Source: Bacteroidota bacterium (lineage in GTDB: Bacteria; Bacteroidota; Bacteroidia; Bacteroidales; Lentimicrobiaceae). Taken from it: 64,000 nucleotides of DNA. This document shows, one piece after another, positions 24,460 through 33,069 of this stretch (the first letter of the stretch is position 1; each line of letters begins with the position of its first letter). The stretch is taken from positions 62,001-126,000 of the forward strand of contig JAEZDY010000023.1 in NCBI GenBank assembly GCA_023417935.1, read 5' to 3'. Below the pieces are notes generated by a model. It was not told where the DNA came from. It did not search any database and worked only from the letters and a program-made list of their open reading frames with translations. The position numbers and the translations under genes were made by a program.

Positions 24460-25440
24460 TCATCCTTTATCTTTCCACTGATTGTTAAATCTGCCAACCA
24501 TAATGCTTGAAAGCATTAACTGTAACGAATGGTATATCAGAACTGGAAGTATGATTAATCCAACAGCAGGATTGCCTGCATACATCAATCTACCCATGGT
24601 ACTACCATGCACCAATGATTTTGTGCTTCCGCAAAATAAGGCAGTTATAAGATCTGGGGTTTCCAGCTTTAAACGTTTGGCGAGTATGTATATGCCAAGA
24701 TTTACCAATATAAAAATGAATAATAGCGCTACTATCAATGTAGTTATGTCAAAAATGCTTAAACCTGCAAATTGATTAATAGAAAATGAATGGGCAAATG
24801 AATAATATACTATCGAAAGAATAACAGTTTGATCGAAATACCTTGTGAAGTTCCTATATCTGATTGCAGTTTTCCCGAATACAGGATTTAAAATTACCCC
24901 AACTACAAGAGGTAAAAGTATTTGAAGCGTAAGCTTAATAAATACATCTCCAGTATTAAAGCCATCGCCCGATAAACCTGTTATTACACTTAGAAATACA
25001 GGTGGAATTATAACACCAATGATGCTCGATATACTGCTATTGAATAGAGCGGCAGGTACATTGCCATTTGCAAGTGAAACAAGTACAGCAGCCGAAGACA
25101 CTGTGGATGGCATTATGCTAAGGAAAATAATTCCTTGCCATAAATAGCCATCGTTGCCAATGGTATATCTACCAATTAATGCGATAGCAGGGAAGATCAG
25201 GAAAGTAGCTGACTGTATCAGAAGATGAAGCCTCCAGTTCCACATGCTTTTTATTACAGTACTGAAATTGAGCCTGAAACCATAAAGCAGAAATATTATA
25301 GATACGCCGATCCCAGAAAGCACTTTGACTGAGAAAGGCCCTGTACCTATGCCTCCCTCAGGCCATAAACGGGCTAAAATAATAGCTCCTATCAGGGCAG
25401 GAACAAACCAATCTACTTTGAAGGTATTCGTTAATCGCAT
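24460..25440 (-). CDS. Bile acid:sodium symporter-like (SBF-like) membrane protein
   Basis: A 326-residue inner-membrane protein with about ten hydrophobic helices. The pattern matches the SBF-like branch (YfeH/P7-type): GIGVSIIFLLYGFRLN near helix 2, MPSTVSSAAVLVSLANGN (crossover motif near helix 4), PLVVGVILNPVF and ALFCGSTKSLVHGS in the second half. The family couples sodium to transport of organic anions; the bacterial substrate is generally unknown. It is divergent from trmD with a TATCTTTG promoter on the minus strand at 25484-25491. The kinase-like gene follows 106 bp downstream but has its own promoter. Confidence 0.87.
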   Translation of the reverse strand: MRLTNTFKVDWFVPALIGAIILARLWPEGGIGTGPFSVKVLSGIGVSIIFLLYGFRLNFSTVIKSMWNWRLHLLIQSATFLIFPAIALIGRYTIGNDGYLWQGIIFLSIMPSTVSSAAVLVSLANGNVPAALFNSSISSIIGVIIPPVFLSVITGLSGDGFNTGDVFIKLTLQILLPLVVGVILNPVFGKTAIRYRNFTRYFDQTVILSIVYYSFAHSFSINQFAGLSIFDITTLIVALLFIFILVNLGIYILAKRLKLETPDLITALFCGSTKSLVHGSTMGRLMYAGNPAVGLIILPVLIYHSLQLMLSSIMVGRFNNQWKDKG

Positions 25441-25483
25441 CTAATATGAATGAGGCAAATTACAGTTGTTACTAGATCACATG

Positions 25484-25491
25484 CAAAGATA
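25484..25491 (-). promoter_or_regulatory. TATCTTTG promoter of the SBF-like gene
   Basis: Exact -7 match on the minus strand 44 bp before the ATG at 25440; back-to-back with the trmD element. Confidence 0.5.
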
Positions 25492-25518
25492 GGCATGTGT
25501 GGAGATAATTAATTAACC

Positions 25519-25526
25519 TAACTTTG
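25519..25526 (+). promoter_or_regulatory. TAACTTTG promoter of trmD
   Basis: Exact -7 match ending 17 bp before the trmD ATG. Confidence 0.5.
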
Positions 25527-25543
25527 CAATCCCATTTATAATT

Positions 25544-26233
25544 ATGATGCGCATTGATATTTTAACCATATTCCCGCAGATGTTTGAAGGACCATTTAGT
25601 CATTCAATCATAAATCGTGCTGTGAAGAAAGGTAAAGCCGAAATTGTCATACATAATATACGCGACTACAGCACCAACAAGCACCGGAGTGTTGATGATT
25701 ATCCTTTTGGAGGAAGCTCAGGCATGGTTATGATGATTCAGCCTATTGCTGATTGTATTGAAAAACTGAAATCAGAAAGGGAATATGACGAGGTTATTTT
25801 TCTTACACCTGACGGAGAGAAACTTAACCAGGGTATTGCAAACCAGCTAAGTCTACACCAAAACATCATACTCCTTTGCGGTCATTACAAAGGTATTGAT
25901 GAACGTATAAGGGATAAATACATTACTAAGGAAATTTCCATTGGTGATTATGTGCTTTCAGGGGGGGAGCTGGCTGCAGCTGTTGTTACTGATAGTGTTA
26001 TCCGACTTATTCCAGGTGTTTTAAGTGATGAAACTTCTGCCCTTAGCGACTCTTTCCAGGATGGGCTGCTTAGTCCCCCGGTATATACACGCCCTGCTGA
26101 ATACAATGGCATGAATGTGCCTGATGTATTGCTTTCAGGGAATGACAAGGAAATAAAGAAGTGGAATTATGAGCAGGCCATTGAAAGAACTAAAAAGCGA
26201 AGGCCGGATTTGTTAGAAGAAGAGGGTAATTAA
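25544..26233 (+). CDS. trmD: tRNA (guanine-N1-)-methyltransferase
   Basis: Methylates G37 of tRNAs reading CNN codons, using S-adenosylmethionine, and so prevents frameshifting. A SPOUT-fold protein of 229 residues (normal length). It shows MRIDILTIFPQMF at the N-terminus, DDYPFGGSSGMVM, LLCGHYKGIDERI and IGDYVLSGGELAA (trefoil-knot SAM site). Either of two consecutive ATGs (25544/25547) may be used. It precedes rplS by 100 bp. In many bacteria rpsP-rimM-trmD-rplS form one operon; here rpsP and rimM are not adjacent, and rplS has its own strong promoter. Confidence 0.97.
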   Translation: MMRIDILTIFPQMFEGPFSHSIINRAVKKGKAEIVIHNIRDYSTNKHRSVDDYPFGGSSGMVMMIQPIADCIEKLKSEREYDEVIFLTPDGEKLNQGIANQLSLHQNIILLCGHYKGIDERIRDKYITKEISIGDYVLSGGELAAAVVTDSVIRLIPGVLSDETSALSDSFQDGLLSPPVYTRPAEYNGMNVPDVLLSGNDKEIKKWNYEQAIERTKKRRPDLLEEEGN

Positions 26234-26259
26234 GAAAGTGAATAAAATTTACAAAGTCA

Positions 26260-26292
26260 TTTGCTAATGTGAAAAATTTTGCCGTATATTTG
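26260..26292 (+). promoter_or_regulatory. Consensus promoter of rplS
   Basis: TTTG (26260-26263), 21-base spacer, TATATTTG (26285-26292): both elements match the Bacteroidota consensus, 41 bp before the rplS ATG. Confidence 0.7.
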
Positions 26293-26333
26293 CACTCATT
26301 TTCAGAAACGCCAATAATTAAATACTTAAAGTA

Positions 26334-26690
26334 ATGAGCAAGAAGGAATTAGTGAAGTATGTTGAGGAAACCTTTGTGGTTACCAGGGAATTCCCCAGCT
26401 TTAAAGCAGGCGACACCGTTACCGTTCACTATAAGATAAAAGAAGGTGATAAGGAAAGAATCCAGCAGTTTCAGGGTGTTGTTTTAAAGCGCTCAGGCGA
26501 AAGCACTACTGCCACGTTCACTGTCCGCAAGGTATCAGGTAACACAGGAGTAGAAAGAATCTTCCCTATTACTTCTCCGTTTATAGAAAAAATTGAAGTT
26601 AACAAACATGGCGTTGTTCGCAGAGCACGCATCTTCTACCTCCGTAACCTTAAAGGCAAGAAAGCCAGGATTAAGGAAAAGAGAGTTTAA
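26334..26690 (+). CDS. rplS: 50S ribosomal protein L19
   Basis: Ribosomal protein at the interface between the 50S and 30S subunits. The 118-residue length is normal. Diagnostic segments are FKAGDTVTVHYKIKEGDKER, QFQGVVLKRSGE, GVERIFPITSPFIEKIEV and the basic end RRARIFYLRNLKGKKARIKE. It has a strong promoter and a hairpin terminator right after, so it can be expressed alone and apart from trmD. Confidence 0.98.
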   Translation: MSKKELVKYVEETFVVTREFPSFKAGDTVTVHYKIKEGDKERIQQFQGVVLKRSGESTTATFTVRKVSGNTGVERIFPITSPFIEKIEVNKHGVVRRARIFYLRNLKGKKARIKEKRV

Positions 26691-26713
26691 TATTGTTTTC
26701 ATAAGTGTTGGGG

Positions 26714-26745
26714 AAAGGTCCATCTCTAGGGATGGGCCTTTTTAT
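26714..26745 (+). terminator. Intrinsic terminator after rplS
   Basis: AAAGGTCCATC (26714-26724) pairs with GATGGGCCTTT (26731-26741), with one G-U pair and a 6-base loop, followed by a T-run. Confidence 0.85.
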
Positions 26746-26949
26746 TTGTTGTTTCAAGGTAGCAGGTATTATTTTCTTGATTGCTCTCCATGGCTTATCT
26801 TTTGTATTTGCTATTTCCAATCTTCAGGTATCTTTTTGTTGATTGCTCACAATCAATTGAAAGATCTTTTTGTTTCTGTTAATTGCCAAGGTTTTTAAAA
26901 AGGGTATGGCTTTTGTTTACTATCTTAGTAAATCGTTTCAATACACAAT

Positions 26950-28860
26950 ATGAAGAATCCCAATCTCTCAACTTTTGTTAAGCTGATAGCGCTATGCATT
27001 TGCTGCATGTTTTGGATTTCTTCAAATCTTCCGGCACAAAATGCTGACACCCTATTACTCCCATTCGACCAAAATGGTAATGGTGAATTGAGCCGCAAAG
27101 AAACCAAGGAATTGTTGAGACGTATTGATGCATCCGACAATTTCTACAGACGAATTAAGGAAAGAGCCGATAGTGGATACATCTACAAGCAATTATACCC
27201 ACTTATATTCCGTAAGCCACAGGATGCTGAAAATGTAAAGATGAATAACCTCCCGGCTAATGCCACATTCAGGAGGTATCGTGGTGATGTGATCCGCTCT
27301 GTTAGAATAATCAAAATAGATGTTTTCGGAAGCTCAATATATGATACAATTCAGGAGGCGAGGGTAGGTATTATTAATACCCTTAATAAACTTCACACTA
27401 AAACCCAAACCGCGGTTATCATGAATTATCTTCAGTTCAAAGAAGGTGATCGGCTTGACCCTGTTAAAATATCCGACAATGAGCGTGTTATCCGTAATGC
27501 ACCAATATTTGAGGATGCCCGATTTATTATAGAACCTGTTAACCGCGACACTGTAGATATTATTCTCGTAGTTAAAGATGTTTTCCCTCTGGGAGTTGAT
27601 GTTAAAGTAAATTCAATAAATAACGGTTCACTCCGTATAACTAACCGTAATATATTTGGTTTCGGTCATCAATTGAGTCAAACAATAGGATACAATAATG
27701 ACTACAGTCCCGCTTTTTTCCTTAGTGAAGGAGCATATGTGATCCGAAATATTTCACACAGTTTCACTGATTTCAACCTTTTTTGGTCGGATAATCCGCT
27801 TTATAAGAGAAAGGGGTTCGACCTTTTACGTCCATTCATAACTCCGGAGACAAGATTTGCCGGAGGGCTGAACGTCACTTATAACCAGTCGTGGTTATAT
27901 CACATGAGATCAATTGACAGATTTCGATTTAATAATAGGTTATTTGATGTGTGGGCAGGTTATGCAACAATTACCAACAGGTTAAAGGATATATCATCAC
28001 GTAGGCAGCAAATTGCGCTTACAGGAAGGTTTTATCAACTTGATTTTTTCCAGACCCCGCACTTCTCTCTGCTGAATCAGCCACCCATGATTAATACAAC
28101 CAGACTGTTGTTTGCTTTCAATGTGCTGAGAAGTGAGTACTACCGCACCAACATGCTTTACGGATATGGCCGTACTGAGGATTTACCTTTTGGGCATCAT
28201 GCCGAGCTGGTATTTGGATGGGAGAACAATGAACTGCAATCTAGGATTTATTCTGCACTAAAGCTTGACTTAATGCAACCTACAAAACATGCCGGAATGA
28301 TTGGTATTGATTTTCAGATAGGGGGTTATCTGAACAAAGGTTTCTATGAGGATGGCATCCTGAAAACACAGTTAAAATTGATTTCTCCACTCATGAATGT
28401 CGGCAGACACCATATCAGGAATTTCGGTTTTGTAGGATACACAACGGGCCTTGATAGAAAAATACCCGGTGTAATCTCAATTAATGATGGCAATTCAGGT
28501 AGCCTTTTTAATAACTATGAGCTTTTAGGGTATCAGCGCTTACGAGGGCGAATAGAATCAGTAATTTTTACACCATATTATTTGCTTGGTTTCCGATTTG
28601 CCCCTTTTTGGTTTGCAGAAGCTGCAGTGATTGCCGGGAAGAATGAACGGTTTGTAAATCAAATAATCTACCCAGCTTTGGGTGTAGGTCTCAGACTTAG
28701 AAATGAAAACCTTGTTTTTTCAACGTTTCAGTTATCTGTTTCCTGGCATCCGGTGGCTCCTGATGATGTAACTAAATTTGAGTTTCTGTTTTCCGATATT
28801 CCACATACAGGTCTTGAGAGATATCTGGTTGATAAACCAGAGTTGGTAGAATTCCGATAA
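26950..28860 (+). CDS. BamA-superfamily-like outer-membrane barrel protein
   Basis: A 636-residue protein with a signal peptide ending near SSNLPAQ, probably an outer-membrane beta-barrel. Residues about 110-220 look like two POTRA-type units (RSVRIIKIDVFGSSIYDT, LQFKEGDRLDPVKISDNERV-IRNAPIFEDARF, DTVDIILVVKDVFPLGVDV). This is followed by a long run of alternating barrel strands (ITNRNIFGFGHQLSQTIGYN onwards) ending in an aromatic strand. The POTRA-like start and barrel resemble BamA/TamA family members, but the length and divergence prevent equating it with BamA. Just after the signal peptide, D40-x-N-G-N-G-E-L-S-x-x-E51 fits an EF-hand calcium loop. The role may be in outer-membrane protein insertion or lipid transport. 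Confidence 0.7.
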   Translation: MKNPNLSTFVKLIALCICCMFWISSNLPAQNADTLLLPFDQNGNGELSRKETKELLRRIDASDNFYRRIKERADSGYIYKQLYPLIFRKPQDAENVKMNNLPANATFRRYRGDVIRSVRIIKIDVFGSSIYDTIQEARVGIINTLNKLHTKTQTAVIMNYLQFKEGDRLDPVKISDNERVIRNAPIFEDARFIIEPVNRDTVDIILVVKDVFPLGVDVKVNSINNGSLRITNRNIFGFGHQLSQTIGYNNDYSPAFFLSEGAYVIRNISHSFTDFNLFWSDNPLYKRKGFDLLRPFITPETRFAGGLNVTYNQSWLYHMRSIDRFRFNNRLFDVWAGYATITNRLKDISSRRQQIALTGRFYQLDFFQTPHFSLLNQPPMINTTRLLFAFNVLRSEYYRTNMLYGYGRTEDLPFGHHAELVFGWENNELQSRIYSALKLDLMQPTKHAGMIGIDFQIGGYLNKGFYEDGILKTQLKLISPLMNVGRHHIRNFGFVGYTTGLDRKIPGVISINDGNSGSLFNNYELLGYQRLRGRIESVIFTPYYLLGFRFAPFWFAEAAVIAGKNERFVNQIIYPALGVGLRLRNENLVFSTFQLSVSWHPVAPDDVTKFEFLFSDIPHTGLERYLVDKPELVEFR

Positions 28861-28872
28861 AAAATAACTCAC

Positions 28873-28880
28873 TATATTTG
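28873..28880 (+). promoter_or_regulatory. TATATTTG promoter of the DUF5063 gene
   Basis: Exact -7 match 21 bp before the GTG start at 28902. It overlaps an in-frame TTG at 28878, which therefore cannot be the start. Confidence 0.55.
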
Positions 28881-28901
28881 CGAATTACAAAACCAAAAGA
28901 A

Positions 28902-29417
28902 GTGGATAACACAAACAACCCTGCGTTTACAAAGCAAGTGATTGAATTACTTACTGTTGCAAACGAATTTTGTCTGTTTACCCAAAAGGTAAATGACTAT
29001 AGTAAGGAAGACATTGTGATTTATTACAGACGCATAATTCCCCTGCTCTACTTAAAAGGCTCATTAGTTAAAGACATTTTGCCCCAAAATCCAGATCAAA
29101 ATGAACGTTTTGTGCTTGAAGAAGAATGGGAAACAGTTTTTAACAATATCAGGAATAAACTATATCCTGATGACCATTTCTGGGTATGTGCCGACCCACA
29201 TAGTGAAGATACTGAAGCTGAAAAAGCCAGTATTGCCGAGTGCATTGCTGATTGTTATCAGGATATGAGAGATTTCGTAATGCTTTATCAAAAAAACCTG
29301 CAGGATGCCAGGGAAAATGCTGTTCACGAGGTAGTAATAAATTTTAATGACCATTGGGGACCAGCATTAACAAAAGCACTATATGCCCTTCATTTCCTAT
29401 CTGGGGGCACTCAGTAA
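28902..29417 (+). CDS. DUF5063 family protein
   Basis: A 171-residue helical cytosolic protein, recognised as DUF5063 by FTKQVIELLTVANEFCLF, YYRRIIPLLYLKGSLVKD, FVLEEEWETVFNNIRNKL and FNDHWGPALTKALYALH. The family is common in Bacteroidota and its function is unknown. The start is GTG at 28902, preceded by an A-rich leader (AAAACCAAAAGAA). An in-frame TTG 24 bases upstream sits inside the promoter and was rejected. The gene follows the barrel protein by 41 bp but is probably transcribed from its own promoter. Confidence 0.8.
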   Translation: MDNTNNPAFTKQVIELLTVANEFCLFTQKVNDYSKEDIVIYYRRIIPLLYLKGSLVKDILPQNPDQNERFVLEEEWETVFNNIRNKLYPDDHFWVCADPHSEDTEAEKASIAECIADCYQDMRDFVMLYQKNLQDARENAVHEVVINFNDHWGPALTKALYALHFLSGGTQ

Positions 29418-29479
29418 TTAAATACTTCGAACTTGCCATCTTCATTATAATACGAGGCTGTTTTATCAATCCTTTTACT

Positions 29480-29487
29480 TATTTTTG
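29480..29487 (+). promoter_or_regulatory. TATTTTTG promoter of nth
   Basis: -7 match ending 17 bp before the nth ATG. Confidence 0.45.
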
Positions 29488-29504
29488 GATATTTTAGGAA
29501 TGAT

Positions 29505-30176
29505 ATGCAAAAGAAAATTTCGCGCCCTCAGCGTTTTAAAGCTGTTATCGATTGGTTTGAGCAAAACGTACCTGTTGCTGAAACCGAACTAAAGTATGGC
29601 AATCCATATGAATTGCTGGTTGCTGTTATACTATCAGCACAGTGTACTGATAAGCGCGTGAATATGATTACCCCACCTTTCTTTGAAAAATTCCCTGATG
29701 TATTTGCGCTTTCTAAGGGGACAGAAGAGAATGTTTTTAACTTAATTCGTTCATGTACATATCCCAACAATAAAACAAAGCATCTTTTAGGGATGGCGCA
29801 GAAGTTAGTTAACGAATTCAACGGAATAGTTCCTGATGATCTTAAATTATTGCAACAGCTTCCGGGGGTAGGCAGGAAAACTGCAAATGTGATTGCCTCT
29901 GTAGCTTTTGAAAAGCCTGCCCTGGCTGTTGATACACATGTACACAGGGTTGCTGCAAGGCTTGGACTTACTGTTAATGCAAAAAACCCTTTGGATACTG
30001 AAATGCAGCTTGTTAAATTTATTCCTCAAAACAGACTGAATATTGCTCACCATTGGTTAATTTTACACGGAAGATATATTTGTATGGCACGTAAACCTAA
30101 ATGCGAAGTATGTGGGTTAAAACAGGTTTGCAAATTTTATCAGCAAATTGAATCGGGGAAAGTCAGTAACATTTAA
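29505..30176 (+). CDS. nth: Endonuclease III
   Basis: DNA glycosylase/AP-lyase that removes oxidised pyrimidines. The 223-residue protein has the helix-hairpin-helix LPGVGRKTANVI with catalytic K125, the catalytic Asp D143 in AVDTHVHRVAARLGL, and the C-terminal [4Fe-4S] loop C193-x6-C200-x2-C203-x5-C209. The opening VILSAQCTDKRVN is conserved. It is followed 11 bp downstream by the peroxiredoxin gene bcp, which suggests co-expression of oxidative-damage repair and peroxide removal. Confidence 0.97.
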   Translation: MQKKISRPQRFKAVIDWFEQNVPVAETELKYGNPYELLVAVILSAQCTDKRVNMITPPFFEKFPDVFALSKGTEENVFNLIRSCTYPNNKTKHLLGMAQKLVNEFNGIVPDDLKLLQQLPGVGRKTANVIASVAFEKPALAVDTHVHRVAARLGLTVNAKNPLDTEMQLVKFIPQNRLNIAHHWLILHGRYICMARKPKCEVCGLKQVCKFYQQIESGKVSNI

Positions 30177-30187
30177 AACCAAATTTC

Positions 30188-30643
30188 ATGAGCAATTTAA
30201 AACAAGGCGACAGATTACCTGATTTTGAAACAGTTGATCACCTGGGAAATACATTTAATACCCAATCGCTTAGAGGCAAAAAGAATGTAATTTATTTTTA
30301 CCCTAAGGACATGACTCCCGGCTGTACAACTCAGGCATGTAATATCCGTGATAACTATAAATTGCTGCTTGAGAATAATTATAACGTTTTTGGAATCAGT
30401 CCTGACAGCATAAAATCACATGCAAAGTTTGCTGCAAAGTATGACTTGCCTTTTCCATTAATCCCAGATACGGATAAAGAGCTTGCCAAGCTGTTTGGCG
30501 TTTGGGGGCGCAAAAAATTTATGGGAAGAGAGTATGACGGTGTTAGCAGAACTACATTCGTAACTGATGAAGACCTCGTCATCACAGAGATAATTGACAA
30601 AGTTGACACTTCAAAACATACTTCACAAATAATTAAAAAGTGA
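30188..30643 (+). CDS. bcp: Thiol peroxidase of the Bcp/PrxQ family
   Basis: Reduces H2O2 and organic peroxides using thioredoxin. The 151-residue length is normal. Peroxidatic C46 and resolving C51 lie in DMTPGCTTQACNIRD, the atypical 2-Cys arrangement (same helix) of PrxQ. KNVIYFYPKD, FGISPDS and FPLIPDTDKELA match the family. The gene lies 11 bp after nth and 79 bp before recA, which has its own promoter. So nth-bcp is the likely transcript. Confidence 0.95.
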   Translation: MSNLKQGDRLPDFETVDHLGNTFNTQSLRGKKNVIYFYPKDMTPGCTTQACNIRDNYKLLLENNYNVFGISPDSIKSHAKFAAKYDLPFPLIPDTDKELAKLFGVWGRKKFMGREYDGVSRTTFVTDEDLVITEIIDKVDTSKHTSQIIKK

Positions 30644-30675
30644 TTTGCTAAATATTAATATCTATTTTACCTTTG
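30644..30675 (+). promoter_or_regulatory. Consensus promoter of recA
   Basis: TTTG (30644-30647), 20-base spacer, TACCTTTG (30668-30675): both elements match. The -33 element begins right after the bcp stop codon. No LexA-type box was recognised. Confidence 0.7.
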
Positions 30676-30722
30676 GTTAATCCGAACATTAACCAATCAA
30701 AACAACCTAACTCATTGAAAAC

Positions 30723-31739
30723 ATGAATAAAGAAGTTAAAGAGAACAACTCAGAAAAATTAAAAGCCTTACAATTAACCCTCGACAGGATTGAAAAATCA
30801 TATGGTAAAGGTGCTATAATGAAGCTTGGTGGAGCACCCGTTGAAGAAATGCCTTCAATCTCTACCGGTTCTATCTCACTTGATAATGCGCTTGGTGTAA
30901 ATGGACTTCCTAAGGGAAGAGTAATAGAAATATACGGTCCTGAGTCATCAGGAAAAACAACTTTAGCGCTTCATGCAGTAGCTGAATCGCAGAAACAAGG
31001 TGGCATTGCAGCTTTTATAGATGCAGAGCATGCTTTCGACCGCTATTACGCACAAAAACTGGGTGTTAATATTGATGATCTGCTTGTATCACAACCTGAT
31101 AATGGTGAGCAGGCTCTTGAGATTGCTGAAAATCTTATACGTTCAGGTGCGATTGATATAATTGTTATTGACTCAGTGGCAGCCCTTACTCCCAGGAGTG
31201 AGATTGAAGGTGAAATGGGTGACTCAAAAGTAGGTTTGCAGGCGCGGTTAATGTCACAAGCACTTCGTAAGCTCACTTCTACAATCAGCAAAACTGGCTG
31301 CTGCTGTATATTCATTAATCAGCTTCGCGAAAAGATTGGTGTAATGTTTGGCAATCCTGAAACCACAACAGGTGGTAATGCCCTCAAGTTCTACGCTTCG
31401 GTGCGACTTGATATAAGACGTATCAGTCAAATCAAAGACAGTGATACTGTTATAGGTAACCGAGTTAAAGTTAAAGTGGTAAAAAATAAAGTTGCCCCTC
31501 CATTCCGTCAGGGTGAGTTTGATATCATTTATGGTGAAGGTATATCCAAACTAGGCGAGATTGTTGACCTCGGCGTGGAAAAAAATATCATCAAAAAAAG
31601 TGGTTCCTGGTTTAGCTTCGGTGATACCAAATTAGGTCAGGGACGCGACTCAGTGAAGAAATTACTTATTGACAATCCTGAACTTGCTGAACAGCTTGAA
31701 GGTTTAGTAAGAGCTTCATTGAAAGAAGCTGCACTCTAG
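30723..31739 (+). CDS. recA: Recombinase RecA
   Basis: Strand-exchange ATPase for homologous recombination and the SOS response. The 338-residue length is normal. Walker A is GPESSGKTT (72-80), Walker B IIVIDSVAAL, and loop regions include EIEGEMGDSKVGLQARLMSQ and INQLREKIGVMFGNPETTTG. The C-terminal domain (KLGEIVDLGVE, QGRDSVKKLLIDNPEL) is complete. No intein is present. Transcription is monocistronic, with its own promoter and a terminator hairpin. Confidence 0.99.
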   Translation: MNKEVKENNSEKLKALQLTLDRIEKSYGKGAIMKLGGAPVEEMPSISTGSISLDNALGVNGLPKGRVIEIYGPESSGKTTLALHAVAESQKQGGIAAFIDAEHAFDRYYAQKLGVNIDDLLVSQPDNGEQALEIAENLIRSGAIDIIVIDSVAALTPRSEIEGEMGDSKVGLQARLMSQALRKLTSTISKTGCCCIFINQLREKIGVMFGNPETTTGGNALKFYASVRLDIRRISQIKDSDTVIGNRVKVKVVKNKVAPPFRQGEFDIIYGEGISKLGEIVDLGVEKNIIKKSGSWFSFGDTKLGQGRDSVKKLLIDNPELAEQLEGLVRASLKEAAL

Positions 31740-31805
31740 TAAATGACTCAAGGTCACCGTGAGCAGAGGGCGTGAAGCATTGCCTGCCAGGTGAAGGGAT
31801 TTATA

Positions 31806-31855
31806 AAATCTAATCAGGAAAAAACCAATAATCACTTTCCTGGTTAGATTTTTGA
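31806..31855 (+). terminator. Intrinsic terminator after recA
   Basis: AAATCTAATCAGGAAA (31806-31821) pairs with TTTCCTGGTTAGATTT (31836-31851) with one G-U pair and a 14-base loop, followed by T residues. Confidence 0.85.
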
Positions 31856-31931
31856 CGTTTCAAGCACTTAGTTCACTGCCAGATGCTTCCCGCACCATGG
31901 TTATTAGGCTCTCACCTATAAGCTTTTTTCC

Positions 31932-31939
31932 TAACTTTG
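31932..31939 (+). promoter_or_regulatory. TAACTTTG promoter of the TPR lipoprotein gene
   Basis: Exact -7 match 92 bp before the chosen ATG at 32032 and 26 bp before an upstream in-frame ATG at 31966. Confidence 0.5.
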
Positions 31940-32031
31940 CACTCGTTACAATTCACTGAGAAATTATGTTCTATTATAGATCCCACATTATAGCGTTTAG
32001 ATCAATTAAGGCTACCTTAGCAAAAGTGAAA

Positions 32032-33069
32032 ATGGCAAATAGCAATTTTCTGCCGGTAATAGGTGTACTGGTTATTGCAACAATGATTTCCTTCTCATCA
32101 TGCAATAACAAAACTACAACAAAACAGGAAGAAAAGGTTATGAGTGATAGCATTGCAAATGAGCTTGTCAGGCTAACCGCAGCTATCAGTGCCAATCCGC
32201 TTGAAACTGTCCCTTACCTCGAGCGGGCAAAGTATTATGTGCATAATGACAAGTTTAATGAAGCACTTGCTGATGTTAACACAGCACTTGAAATTGATGC
32301 CAGTGACCCGGCTGTTTATATCACACTATCAGAGGTTTATTTATATTCAGGTAAAACTCAACGTGCCCTTGATGCTCTGAAAAAAGCTAGTGAACTCGAC
32401 CCCACTAATGCAGATGTAGATGTTAGTTCAGCACGTATATTTCTCACCATGGGCGATTACAAACAAACATTCAACTCCTTGCGCGATGCTGTTGCTAAAA
32501 ACCCTGATAATGCTGAAGCTTTCTTCCTCAGTGGTTTGGCCAGTGAGGAAATGGGTGACACTACTAATGCCATAAGCAGCTACCAAAATGCAGTAGCAAG
32601 GGATAAGAAACATTATCACGCACTCAAACAATTGGGCATCTTGTTTTCCATCAGGCACGATAAACTTGCAATTGATTATTTAAGAAATGCTGCTCAGGTT
32701 AAGCCTGAATCTCCTGAACCATTATACATATTGGGGATGCATTACCAGGAGCATGGCCAGCCTGATAAGGCACTTAGTGTTTATCAGGAAATCCTGCAGA
32801 TAGATTCAACCTTTAAACTTGCACATTATAATAAAGGCTATGTTTATATGGTTTATAAGGCTGAATATGACAATGCCGTTGATGCATTCAACAGGGCTTT
32901 GAGTATTGATCCCGATTACGTAGATGCCATTTATAACAGAGGGTATGCTAAGGAACTTAACGGTAAGTTTGATGAAGCCCGTAAGGATTATCAGCAGGTA
33001 CTTCGCATGAAAGTAAATGATGATAAAGCAGTTTTAGGACTCAACCGCCTTGATGCCCTTACCCGGTAG
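32032..33069 (+). CDS. TPR-repeat lipoprotein
   Basis: A 345-residue lipoprotein. The start at 32032 gives MANSNFLPVIGVLVIATMIS followed by the lipobox FSSC (C24); the in-frame ATG at 31966 would add 22 residues and spoil the signal peptide. From about residue 55 onward run roughly eight tetratricopeptide repeats of 34 residues (ALADVNTALEIDASDPAVY, RALDALKKASELDPTNADV, NAISSYQNAVARDKKHYHA, ALSVYQEILQIDSTFKLAH, NAVDAFNRALSIDPDYVDA and others), so the protein is a solenoid for protein-protein contacts at the periplasmic face of a membrane. The partner is unknown. Its 3' end overlaps the convergent Hpt gene by 11 bp. Confidence 0.82.
   Translation: MANSNFLPVIGVLVIATMISFSSCNNKTTTKQEEKVMSDSIANELVRLTAAISANPLETVPYLERAKYYVHNDKFNEALADVNTALEIDASDPAVYITLSEVYLYSGKTQRALDALKKASELDPTNADVDVSSARIFLTMGDYKQTFNSLRDAVAKNPDNAEAFFLSGLASEEMGDTTNAISSYQNAVARDKKHYHALKQLGILFSIRHDKLAIDYLRNAAQVKPESPEPLYILGMHYQEHGQPDKALSVYQEILQIDSTFKLAHYNKGYVYMVYKAEYDNAVDAFNRALSIDPDYVDAIYNRGYAKELNGKFDEARKDYQQVLRMKVNDDKAVLGLNRLDALTR

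Noticed and set aside
26593..26898. Plus-strand ORF overlapping the rplS end and terminator
   Set aside because: Runs through the rplS terminator and shares no family motif.
28878..28901. TTG start of the DUF5063 gene
   Set aside because: The TTG lies inside the TATATTTG promoter; GTG at 28902 fits better.
30644..30722. LexA/SOS box before recA
   Set aside because: No palindromic LexA-like site was recognisable; only the standard promoter elements were seen.
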